A stretch of DNA of 64,000 nt from Bimastos eiseni (taxonomy: Eukaryota; Annelida; Clitellata; Crassiclitellata; Lumbricidae). Positions within the stretch are counted from its first letter, which is position 1; every line of letters begins with the position of its first letter. Made by a program: the position numbers and the translations under genes. The stretch is taken from positions 20,038,877-20,102,876 of the forward strand of contig OY365819.1 of assembly GCA_959347315.1 (NCBI GenBank), in the 5' to 3' direction. Positions 12,501 to 22,560 of this stretch are shown one piece after another. The notes beneath the pieces were generated by a model. The model searched no databases. It was not told the DNA's origin and saw nothing but the letters and a program-made list of their open reading frames with translations.

Positions 12501-13536
12501 CAGATGGGTTTCGTGTAGACCTCCTTTAACCGCTCTCAGCCTTGCTTATATATTTGCATCATAAATCAATGAAAAGTCGTTTATTTATTTTGACAAGTTG
12601 ACACTGTGACAGCATGTTCAAATACTCAGACTAGACTTGACCAGACTGTTTTTAATTTACTTTATCAATCTCAGCTCACACTGGCCAGCGTATGAGCAAC
12701 TTATGTTTGAGGTTATCAGTAATAATAATAATAATAATAATAATAATAGGAATAATAATAATAGGAATAATAATAAAAGGAATAATAATAATAGGAATAA
12801 TAATATTTACAATCATAATCATGATAATTTTCGTTTAATTTCAAACTGACAATCCGCAGCATGATCATTAGCATAATATAAACGAATGATGACAAGTTAC
12901 TACTACTACTTCAGGAGTAGAATCTAGCTGTCGGCAGCCAAGCAAGGCGCTCATTACGTTACACGTCAATTTTAGCCAACGCCGCCGCCTAACGAAGGAG
13001 GGAATAGTCAATATTGCAGGGGTACGGGAAGGAGACCTTCTGGAGTTCCGTGAAGAGTGTTATTTCCGCTGTGCGTGTCCTCAGCATATCCACAGCGTAA
13101 ATACACCGTCTACTCATGGGGCTGTTAATGAGTGCGCTGGGTTTGATTGAAATCATGTTGAAGACTTACTTTTACCGATGCATGGATTCCAGATGACTTC
13201 TGCCACATTAGCTGAGGGAAGATCGACTGTGAGGCTCTGTTGTTTGTTCCACTCGAGCATCGTCGCTTCCGCAATCTCCTCCAGGTCCTCATCCCTTTCC
13301 ATGTCTTCATCGTAGCCCTCCACCTCGTAGTCTTCATCATCTCCCATCTTCGTACAGAGATCGTCTATTGCGAATGACGCCGTGAAGCAAGAGAGTTGAG
13401 GATCGGTTGACGCGTCGAGCAGCTGCTTAGCATCGTCGTCTTGAGGCTGGAGAGGGAACATGGCGTAATTGGAGGACATGACTAGGCTCAGCGTCTTCTC
13501 TATCCAGTCGTCAGTCATAGGGCTTTCCAGCAGGTC
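6381..13536 (-). CDS. SPDEF: SPDEF / Ets98B / Ets4-class ETS transcription factor (5' end incomplete)
   Basis: This is a sequence-specific nuclear transcription factor. Exons: 13170-13536, 11088-11297, 9694-10248, 8652-8777 and 6381-6562 (stop TAA at 6383-6381), all with GT-AG sites and consistent phases, giving 479 residues. Order: acidic N-terminal region (GDDEDYEVEGYDEDMERDED), Pointed/SAM domain (WTVDDVSAWSDWALRRFRV to LYAELELWKN), Ser/Thr/Pro-rich middle, and a C-terminal ETS domain. HLWQFLHELL and NRPAMNYDKLSRSIRQYYKK are SPDEF-type; most other ETS proteins have MTYEKLSRALRYYY at that place. The first exon starts at an acceptor, so at least one upstream exon exists. Translation may start at its in-frame ATG (13518, MTDDWIEK) or further upstream. 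The orthologue is called Ets4 in sea urchin and Ets98B in fly. The ETS call is secure, the subfamily likely. Confidence 0.92.
6838..6962 (-). mobile_element. SINE-like repeat, family B, with AAT tail
   Basis: Read on the minus strand, a block with AAAGGAGGAGGGCGACGCTA is followed by GGCGTCGTTACA and a (TAA/AAT)n tail at 6848-6890. A body plus microsatellite tail fits a retroposed SINE. Confidence 0.55.
7801..7833. repeat. perfect small inverted repeat
   Basis: Arms CTGTTAGCGACGCC and GGCGTCGCTAACAG flank a five base loop (AAGAC). It lies in an intron; function unknown. Confidence 0.8.
8652..8777 (-). CDS. SPDEF: SPDEF/Ets4 exon (ETS domain, N-terminal half)
   Basis: It encodes DSPEIWQPHAKQGNHLWQFL followed by HELLVQPSLYRDCIRWIDR and KQG, helix 1 and the first strands of the ETS winged helix. 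Acceptor CATTTGCAG, donor GTGAGG. Confidence 0.95.
8778..9693 (-). other. intron of the SPDEF/Ets4 gene, no other content seen
   Basis: Flanked by the GTAGGT donor at 9693 and the TTTGCAG acceptor at 8778. I see no repeat or extra exon. Confidence 0.7.
9694..10248 (-). CDS. SPDEF: SPDEF/Ets4 exon (Ser/Thr-rich middle)
   Basis: A 555 base open exon begins HVIASAESEQRLYDVG and ends SSDASQRTSPG. It is rich in Ser, Thr, Ala and Asp, with no fold recognised, as expected of an ETS transactivation linker. Acceptor TTTCTAG, donor GTAGGT. Confidence 0.88.
10344..10459. repeat. 18 bp tandem array, about 6 copies
   Basis: The unit GACAATGTTCTTACAATA is repeated with almost no variation, inside the ETS gene intron 10249-11087. 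Because the unit is divisible by three it stays open on both strands. Confidence 0.95.
11088..11297 (-). CDS. SPDEF: SPDEF/Ets4 exon (Pointed domain)
   Basis: Seventy residues form a Pointed (PNT/SAM) domain: PWSWTVDDVSAWSDWALRRF, then LHCSGNELCQFSLSDF and GKYLYAELELWKNV. The tryptophans, the GxELC core and the final helix are those of ETS-family PNT domains. Acceptor TTTCTCAG, donor GTAAGG. Confidence 0.92.
11767..11843. repeat. near-perfect palindrome without spacer, arms about 37 bp
   Basis: The inner 25 bp arms (11780-11804 and 11805-11829) are perfect, centred on ACATGT. The outer part (GAGCAGGTTTT / AAAACCTGCTC) continues with about two mismatches. Confidence 0.93.
12294..12404. repeat. 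perfect 53 bp inverted repeat with 5 base loop
   Basis: The left arm 12294-12346 (begins CACGGGATCTATCGTG) is exactly complementary to 12352-12404; the loop is CACCT. Perfect arms of this length in non-coding DNA are unusual. Confidence 0.97.
12719..12811. repeat. AAT microsatellite with AGG interruptions
   Basis: (AAT)n interrupted at intervals by AGG triplets. Confidence 0.9.
13170..13536 (-). CDS. SPDEF: SPDEF/Ets4 exon (acidic N-terminal region)
   Basis: It starts after GTTTATCCCTTTCCAG and ends at GTAAGT, encoding 122 residues. The first possible start is the ATG at 13518. An acidic run (about 20 Asp/Glu in 35 residues) precedes the Pointed domain exon and could be an activation region; that role is inference. 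Confidence 0.85.
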
Positions 13537-14650
13537 CTGGAAAGGGATAAACACAACGAATTTTGAATCACCGCTACAGAAGCAGTTAGCTATTATTAAG
13601 ATATCAGAGGTTCTGCATAATTATAGCATGTGGATTGTGGAAGGTATTTTCGTTGTTTATAATTATACAGCAGCAAGCTCTCAGATAATCGTTAAACCGC
13701 TACTTAAATAAGAGCCAAGCGCAGATGGCCACCGTTCGCACTCTGACTGGAGGCCAATCGATCTCTGGCGCAAGAAGGACAAGGACAAGGACTAGTCAAT
13801 TAAAGGGGTAAAGGGAATAAATTCCTTGCTCTGCGCTCCAGTGTCTTCTCCATTACTCCACGGATCCCAACCTAACATTAAAACGATTGAATGTCTGTTG
13901 CATCCTATTTTCATTCAGGCACTTTGATCACACAGTCAAACATGCGTTTAGTTTGCTTAACGATATCTTAGTGTAGCTAAAGTATTGCACACTATATTAT
14001 TTTTTTAATATTTATTTAGTCATATATTTAGTCATTCGCTCATTCATTCAATACTTACTCCATACATAGATAGTTGACTAGAGAGATAAATAAATCTGTC
14101 CGAAACATGGCACATAATAGAACGGGCAATTAGGTGATTGCATTACGTCGCAAAGAATCCACTTCATGCATGGCTTCACCGAGTCACGCACGCATGACTC
14201 TACTCTATACAGGTGCGAACGTCTAAACCGCAGATATCTTTATCAGTCACTTTGTCTAGGCAAAGAAATCTTGCCTGAATAATCACCAGCTTTGTTACAC
14301 AATCATTGCTGGCTGATTCAAACGGATCGGCGGACAGTGAAAATCTGATTCACAAGGAATAATGGTTAATGGTCATGCCATGCAGAAGCCAAATTGCAGG
14401 GTAGATGATGAATAACGTCTTCAAGCGATTCTTAAAGGCGCAATATAAATTAATGTCTGGCTTCTCTTCATCGGTTTCTCGCTCTCTTTTTACAGATGCG
14501 TGCATAGACGACGCACGTACATCCATGCATACTTAGGCCTAAATGCACAAATGCACGCCTACACAAATACACCCTAGGCACTCACGATATACATGCAGGT
14601 GTAGGACCTACACATATACAATGTACACACATGTGTGTATATATCAAAGC

Positions 14651-14683
<33 letters not shown>
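14651..14683. repeat. AT microsatellite
   Basis: (AT)n with a single GT step. Confidence 0.85.
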
Positions 14684-14861
14684 CTGACTGTCAGATGTTT
14701 CACTGAGTTGAGTAATGAGACAATAAGCCGAGCTATTCCAAAATGAAAACTTTCTAAACTTAAAAAAATTTAAAATGCACCTACGCATTTCTGTTCTAAA
14801 TAACCGAAAGATTAATTATGAGGTCAAATAATTATGCAGTTGACGGTTCCCAATAAAGGCA

Positions 14862-15158
14862 ATCGTTTAAAAGCAATTGTTTAAAAGCAATTGTTTAAAA
14901 GCAATTGTTTAAAAGCAATTGTTTAAAAGCAATTGTTTAAAAGCAATTGTTTAAAAGCAATTGTTTCAAAGCAATTGTTTCAAAGCAATTGTTTCAAAGT
15001 AATTGTTTCAAAGAAATTGTTTAAAAGCAATTGTTTAAAAGCAATTGTTTAAAAGTAATTGTTTAAAAGCAATTGTTTAAAAGCAATTGTTTGAAAGTAA
15101 TTGTTTCAAAGCAATTGTTTCAAAGCAATTGTTTCAAAGCAATTGTTTCAAAACATTG
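14862..15158. repeat. 14 bp tandem array, about 21 copies
   Basis: The unit GCAATTGTTTAAAA alternates in blocks with the variant GCAATTGTTTCAAA. Each unit carries the palindrome CAATTG. Confidence 0.95.
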
Positions 15159-15975
15159 TTGGATCCCGTACATAAAAATCCGCGATAGAATGAAGTACTC
15201 ACTGAGAAGAATCGAGGAGACTGTTGAAGTAATGAAGGAGTCAACATATCCGAGGAGACTGGATTAATGAGCAAAAACGCTTCCAGATGAGTCGCTCACC
15301 TATCAAAGCTCGACGTCACTTTATATTCACCCTAAAACCAACTTCATCAAACGAAAGATTGTGTTCTATTGTCGCCGCTGTCTTGTTGGTTCCAATGTAT
15401 TTGTCTCGCTGCCTCAGATTATCCGAAGTCGCTGTACCATAACCGTTTTTCCAACGTAAACCACAATTAATGCAATACCGTTAGAGATGTGTTACATATA
15501 TTGCTTATTAAGCGAGCGGTTGATTTCTTGCTAGCGTGTGATGTACCGAGCGTTCTCATAGGAAGCCAGGGTTGTGCAAGAAGCTCTCCTCTTTTATTAA
15601 GAGCTCTGCCTCAAATGCCTGCACGTGTTTTGTTATGGGGCAAGGACGCCTGTGTAGAGCTACGAGCACCGATGCGCAGAAAGCAGGTGAGGAGCTGGTC
15701 GCTGTGTAGCCTATGGGCCCAGGTCCAATAGGAGAGCCGGTTGGGGGCGGTGAATAGGCCTACTGTCAAATGCCAGCGTCACTCTTGCCGTCGAAGGTAG
15801 GTCTTTATATCTGGACCGGAAGTTCACTAATAGCAGGTGTAGTGGATATATATCTAATCGGAAGTGATTCTCAGAAACGCCCTCAGTCTGTTCGCTTCTT
15901 CCTCGTTTATCCCAGGTACCTGGGGAGTAGATCAGCCTGAACTTTATACCATGGCAATCGCCACAAAATGGTAGC

Positions 15976-16092
15976 TCGGTCAATCTAGGTCAACCTCGGT
16001 CAACCTCGATCAACATCGGTCAACCTCGGTCAACCTTGGTTAACCTTGGTTAACCTTCGTCAACATCAATCAATATCGGTCAATCTCGGTCA
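15976..16092. repeat. 11 bp tandem array
   Basis: Degenerate repeats of CTCGGTCAACC, about ten copies. Confidence 0.9.
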
Positions 16093-17214
16093 TCCGTCTA
16101 TTTCTCCTCATCAATCAAATCAAATCATTGATTCGGCAACCTATCAAGAGGAGTGTAGGCCTACAGAGCACACTACCACTAGGCCTTTTGCGCATGCTTG
16201 ATTACACAGGAGACCCAGAAGGGGTCTTGCAACCCCGTTAAGTGTGGCCAACTGAGCAACAGTACCACAATACAAAGTATTACCATTTCTACGATTCGAA
16301 CGGTCCTGGTCTATACTGAGTAGTAGGTCCACTAATAACTAACGACTTAACTAAGGACATGCTGTCACGCTCAATGATTTGTAAATCATGATACAATGAA
16401 GCTTTTGCAGGCACTTTTGATTAATACACTTCAATACAGCGTACACATTTATTCGATGAAGAGAGACTAGCACTAGAAGGACATAATTATTTCATCCTTC
16501 TGCAAGAAATTAGCCTACAATAGTGGGAGCAGGGAGCCCCAGATGGAGTGGGCTTAAATTTATAGCGTAAACCTTTATGAGGTCCAACGTTTGTCGCATG
16601 ATATATAGGGTCTATGGGACGTAGGCTACTGCGTATCCTTAATTAGAAAGGCTATATTAGGGAACTGTCTACTACTCTACTTGGAAGGGGAGGAAAGCTC
16701 GCAAATTAGGCACCAGCATATTTGACGGAGAAGGCTGGATGTAAGTATATAATTACATGGGCAAAGAGTAGGGGATACTGAAAGTTCTGAGAATCAACAA
16801 TGTATAGATGCCTTGACATTAAGCAAGAAGCACGCCACAAGTGAGAAGTAGAGCAAAAATTTACAAACGCAAACTATAAAAATGATATCTTTGCATGTAA
16901 ATAATGTTAATTTGTAATACATGTTACATATGATCTTCAGCAGAAGTCTTAACTGTTAGGCACAGTGGTAGCCATGCTTTTGTATTTGGTCTGCGAAAGA
17001 CTGTGTCACAAATCAGTGATCCGAAGGAACAAACCACAAATAATGACAGCAGGTATTCAGAAGTACAAAGCAGACACTAAATCTCTCTCTCTAGATGTAA
17101 AAACATTATAATTAAGAGACCTCTAGAGCGGTCTTCACAATGGTCTATGCGACCGAGGCAAACAGCAGCAAAACTATTCATTCATTAATTAATTCATTCA
17201 TTCATTCACTACGA

Positions 17215-17470
17215 AAGATTTATATAGCGCCGATTCGAGGTTACTACTCATAAGCGCTACCGACCACAGCGCGGCTGAAAAGAAAAGTTTTAAGGCGAGT
17301 ATAGAAAGAGTCAGAGTGGACCCTGAGAACAAGCGCAACGCCAACGGGACCCTGTTCCAGAGCGAGGGGCCAACCATTGAGAAGGCACGATTTTGTTCGG
17401 CAGTTGTGCGGGCAAATGGACCGATGAATATGCATGTCTCGCTCAGTATAAGTTCCCGCAATTGGCATTG
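17215..17470 (-). mobile_element. LINE 3' end relic (L2/CR1-like)
   Basis: The minus strand reads a C-terminal reverse-transcriptase segment, RTTAEQNRAFSMVGPSLWNR then a LALKTFLF-type stretch in two frames, followed by GGCGCTATATAAAT and an AATG tail (17160-17212). Frameshifted, not functional. Confidence 0.75.
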
Positions 17471-17624
17471 AAGAGCTCCTTTAAAAGCATGATAGCCTAC
17501 GGCATGGAACTGTACGGAGTTCCGGACATCGTAGAGCTACATTTTCCTTTCCTTATCGTTCTCACTCTCCTCTGCTTCTGCTTGGTTCCATATATCTGCC
17601 TGTCTACCTGTCTGCATGTATGCC

Positions 17625-17862
17625 TTCCATCCATCCATTCATCCAACCAAGCCCACTCACCCACCTCATCTACCCACCCATCCACTCACCTCTTCACACC
17701 ACTCAGTGGCATAGCTTGTTTAATATATTGGTTGGTTGGTGGATGGATGGATGAATGGATGGGTGGGTCGGTGGGTGGGTGGGTGAGTGGATGAATGGAT
17801 GAGTGGGTGGGTGGGTGGATGAATGGATGGGTGGGTGGGTGGATGGGTGAGTGGATGGGTAT
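17625..17862. repeat. inverted pair of tetranucleotide arrays
   Basis: (CCAT/CCAC)n at 17625-17700 faces (GGAT/GGGT)n at 17735-17862 across about 35 bases, so the arms can pair. Confidence 0.85.
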
Positions 17863-19269
17863 CATGCACCTCAGGAAGGCGTGGCTGCACCAAAGTCTTT
17901 TTGCTACAAAGAGTCCAATTACATGGGAAGGACTCCAGAGAAGCAGCACATCATGCGTTTCAAGGTTGGTCTCTTTGTAGCAGGAAGACAGACGACAGGT
18001 GACGAAACTCGTATTCAATGGAAGATTTTTAATGCCTTATTATATAGCTAACACTTTAACAAATATTGTTTACTAAGGACGACCATGTATAATAATATGT
18101 CGCCTATCAGTACTAATACTCAGTACTTATGCTCTGTCTATATTTGTTCCTGTCATAAATTCTAAGATAAGCTCATGTTATTGAAGTCACCCAAGCGTCT
18201 CTAGTGCGTAACACTCCGTCGTAGATTTCCTTGAAACGGACCGGAAATCAGGAAATAAAAACCCCAAATATGGCCAACAACAGTCACTTGAGATACATGA
18301 ATATTGATACCTGTCTCATAAATATTTATACATACATCTGTAAGGCGGTTGGATATAACCGCACGTGAACGCTCTTGAGTGCTCTTGAGTCGACCTCGAG
18401 TTTGGTTCATTTGTATTAAGGCATCTTATATATCTATAGGCAGAGGCCTATACGTGTCAACTGAACGACAGATAAAAATCCAAAGACACAGGGTTTATCC
18501 TGCGATGAGGACTTATAAATTGCAGTGTAAACACACTCGTTGTGCACCTGAACACAGCTTCCAACAATGACTGTTGTTATGGTAGGCCCAGTTAGATTGA
18601 CTACAATGCACTAAACGAGTCTAATGATCGAGCAAGAACGAATTCAAGGAAACAATTAACGAGCCAGATCATCTCTCCTGAGTTCAATCAATCAACCAGT
18701 CAGTGTTTTATTCAGTAATACAGCGTGGATTATGATACAAATGTTTCGAGTAATCATAGACAGTACTTTTGCCGATCACCGAGGGAGACCCAAATAGGGA
18801 CTGTGACCCGCTAGTTATAAGGCCACCTCACATTAAGTAGAATTCTAGAAAGTCTGTATATTGATGAACGTTCACCAGTAGATCGATAATTTTACCTATT
18901 TAAACATTTCAGAATTTAAAGCGAACTTAACTACCCTTAACTATAATCAAACAATTGCAGGTTGCAGGTTAGAATATCTACAGTGCGTGTACATTAGCAG
19001 TTTAAACAGTTAGTTAGTGATAGTCTTGCGGTTACCGGCTTCAAATTCCCGTCAAGGCAGTAAAAATGTTTCATAAGTGTGTTGCTCTTGTTCGCAATAC
19101 TCACCCACCCCAATCCCTACCATCCTCACCCAAATCATGAATATCTCGCTGCAATTGAAAGGCCAAGGTTCGGTCCTCAGAGTTTAAAAGGAAACTTTTC
19201 AAGTTTTTGGTGGAGGGTGTGTCTGCTTGCTGCCAATCCTAACGCACCTGCACAATGCTGCACAAATCA

Positions 19270-19307
19270 ATATATATGATATATATTATATAATATATAT
19301 ATATATA
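19270..19307. repeat. AT microsatellite (duplicated at 21598-21635)
   Basis: An ATATAT-rich tract present in both copies of the duplication. Confidence 0.85.
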
Positions 19308-19431
19308 CGAAGCTGGGGTCATTGCTCGTCAATTGATGTGGCCATGGATGATGGATCCATCAATTAGCAAGATGTATGCATCAATGATCAACGTATGTAT
19401 GAGCTTTGTATATAGGCTATGTATTCATATA

Positions 19432-20164
19432 TGCATGTATGCATGTATGTATGTATGTATGTATGTATGTATGTATGTATGCATGCATGCATGCATGCAT
19501 GCATGCATGCATGTATGTATGTATGTATGTATGTATGTATGTATGTATGTATGTATGTATGTATGTATGTATGTATGTATGTATGTATGTATGTATGTAT
19601 GTATGTATGTATGTATGTATGTATGTATGTATGTATGTATGTATGTATGTATGTATGTATGTATGTATGTATGTATGTATGTATGTATGTATGTATGTAT
19701 GTATGTATGTATGTATGTATGTATGTATGTATGTATGTATGTATGTATGTATGTATGTATGTATGTATGTATGTATGTATGTATGTATGTATGTATGTAT
19801 GTATGTATGTATGTATGTATGTATGTATGTATGTATGTATGTATGTATGTATGTATGTATGTATGTATGTATGTATGTATGTATGTATGTATGTATGTAT
19901 GTATGTATGTATGTATGTATGTATGTATGTATGTATGTATGTATGTATGTATGTATGTATGTATGTATGTATGTATGTATGTATGTATGTATGTATGTAT
20001 GTATGTATGTATGTATGTATGTATGTATGTATGTATGTATGTATGTATGTATGTATGTATGTATGTATGTATGTATGTATGTATGTATGTATGTATGTAT
20101 GTATGTATGTATGTATGTATGTATGTATGTATGTATGTATGTATGTATGTATGTATGTATGTAT
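19432..20164. repeat. ATGT/GCAT tetranucleotide array, about 730 bp
   Basis: About 650 bp is pure (ATGT)n, with GCAT steps at the left. All frames stay open on both strands because the period is four and no stop can form; it is not a gene. Confidence 0.98.
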
Positions 20165-22560
20165 GGGTGGATGGGTGAGTGGATGGGTATCATGCACCTC
20201 AGGAAGGCGTGGCTGCACCAAAGTCTTTTTGCTACAAAGAGTCCAATTACATGGGAAGGACTCCAGAGAAGCAGCACATCATGCGTTTCAAGGTTGGTCT
20301 CTTTGTAGCAGGAAGACAGACGACAGGTGACGAAACTCGTATTCAATGGAAGATTTTTAATGCCTTATTATATAGCTAACACTTTAACAAATATTGTTTA
20401 CTAAGGACGACCATGTATAATAATATGTCGCCTATCAGTACTAATACTCAGTACTTATGCTCTGTCTATATTTGTTCCTGTCATAAATTCTAAGATAAGC
20501 TCATGTTATTGAAGTCACCCAAGCGTCTCTAGTGCGTAACACTCCGTCGTAGATTTCCTTGAAACGGACCGGAAATCAGGAAATAAAAACCCCAAATATG
20601 GCCAACAACAGTCACTTGAGATACATGAATATTGATACCTGTCTCATAAATATTTATACATACATCTGTAAGGCGGTTGGATATAACCGCACGTGAACGC
20701 TCTTGAGTGCTCTTGAGTCGACCTCGAGTTTGGTTCATTTGTATTAAGGCATCTTATATATCTATAGGCAGAGGCCTATACGTGTCAACTGAACGACAGA
20801 TAAAAATCCAAAGACACAGGGTTTATCCTGCGATGAGGACTTATAAATTGCAGTGTAAACACACTCGTTGTGCACCTGAACACAGCTTCCAACAATGACT
20901 GTTGTTATGGTAGGCCCAGTTAGATTGACTACAATGCACTAAACGAGTCTAATGATCGAGCAAGAACGAATTCAAGGAAACAATTAACGAGCCAGATCAT
21001 CTCTCCTGAGTTCAATCAATCAACCAGTCAGTGTTTTATTCAGTAATACAGCGTGGATTATGATACAAATGTTTCGAGTAATCATAGACAGTACTTTTGC
21101 CGATCACCGAGGGAGACCCAAATAGGGACTGTGACCCGCTAGTTATAAGGCCACCTCACATTAAGTAGAATTCTAGAAAGTCTGTATATTGATGAACGTT
21201 CACCAGTAGATCGATAATTTTACCTATTTAAACATTTCAGAATTTAAAGCGAACTTAACTACCCTTAACTATAATCAAACAATTGCAGGTTGCAGGTTAG
21301 AATATCTACAGTGCGTGTACATTAGCAGTTTAAACAGTTAGTTAGTGATAGTCTTGCGGTTACCGGCTTCAAATTCCCGTCAAGGCAGTAAAAATGTTTC
21401 ATAAGTGTGTTGCTCTTGTTCGCAATACTCACCCACCCCAATCCCTACCATCCTCACCCAAATCATGAATATCTCGCTGCAATTGAAAGGCCAAGGTTCG
21501 GTCCTCAGAGTTTAAAAGGAAACTTTTCAAGTTTTTGGTGGAGGGTGTGTCTGCTTGCTGCCAATCCTAACGCACCTGCACAATGCTGCACAAATCAATA
21601 TATATGATATATATTATATAATATATATATATATACGAAGCTGGGGTCATTGCTCGTCAATTGATGTGGCCATGGATGATGGATCCATCAATTAGCAAGA
21701 TGTATGCATCAATGATCAACGTATGTATGAGCTTTGTATATAGGCTATGTATTCATATATGCATGTATGCATGTATGTATGTATGTATGTATGTATGTAT
21801 GTATGTATGTATGCATGCATGCATGCATGTATGTATGTATGTATGTATGTATGTATGTATGTATGTATGTATGTATGTATGTATGTATGTATGTATGTAT
21901 GTATGTATGTATGTATGTATGTATGTATGTATGTATGTATGTATGTATGTATGTATGTATGTATGTATGTATGTATGTATGTATGTATGTATGTATGTAT
22001 GTATGTATGTATGTATGTATGTATGTATGTATGTATGTATGTATGTATGTATGTATGTATGTATGTATGTATGTATGTATGTATGTATGTATGTATGTAT
22101 GTATGTATGTATGTATGTATGTATGTATGTATGTATGTATGTATGTATGTATGTATGTATGTATGTATGTATGTATGTATGTATGTATGTATGTATGTAT
22201 GTATGTATGTATGTATGTATGTATGTATGTATGTATGTATGTATGTATGTATGTATGTATGTATGTATGTATGTATGTATGTATGTATGTATGTATGTAT
22301 GTATGTATGTATGTATGTATGTATGTATGTATGTATGTATGTATGTATGTATGTATGTATGTATGTATGTATGTATGTATGTATGTATGTATGTATGTAT
22401 GTATGTATGTATGTATGTATGTATGTATGTATGTATGTATGTATGTATGTATGTATGTATGTATGTATGTATGTATGTATGTATGTATGTATGTATGTAT
22501 GTATGTATGTATGTATGTATGTATGTATGTATGTATGTATGTATGTATGTATGTATGTAT
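20165..22560 (+). repeat. 2.3-2.4 kb tandem duplication, copy 2
   Basis: Second copy of the block at 17837. It differs from copy 1 only in array composition: fewer GCAT steps and a longer ATGT run. Confidence 0.93.
21760..22560. repeat. ATGT tetranucleotide array, about 800 bp
   Basis: Second array, with pure (ATGT)n over about 730 bp from 21829. Confidence 0.98.

Larger units (their letters stand above)
11298..13169 (-). other. intron of the SPDEF/Ets4 gene with two palindromes
   Basis: It lies between the acidic exon and the Pointed exon and contains the long palindromes at 11767-11843 and 12294-12404 and an AAT microsatellite at 12719-12811. No extra exon is seen. Confidence 0.75.
17837..20164 (+). 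repeat. 2328 bp tandem duplication, copy 1
   Basis: A non-repetitive block of about 1.6 kb (17837-19430) plus an ATGT array (to 20164). The same block restarts at 20165 with a constant offset of 2328; the parts I compared are identical. No gene recognised. Confidence 0.93.

Noticed and set aside
19333..20330. Open frames of about 300 codons on both strands (CMYV and YIHT repeats)
   Set aside because: They are translations of an ATGT array, which has no stop in any frame; no conserved flanking sequence.
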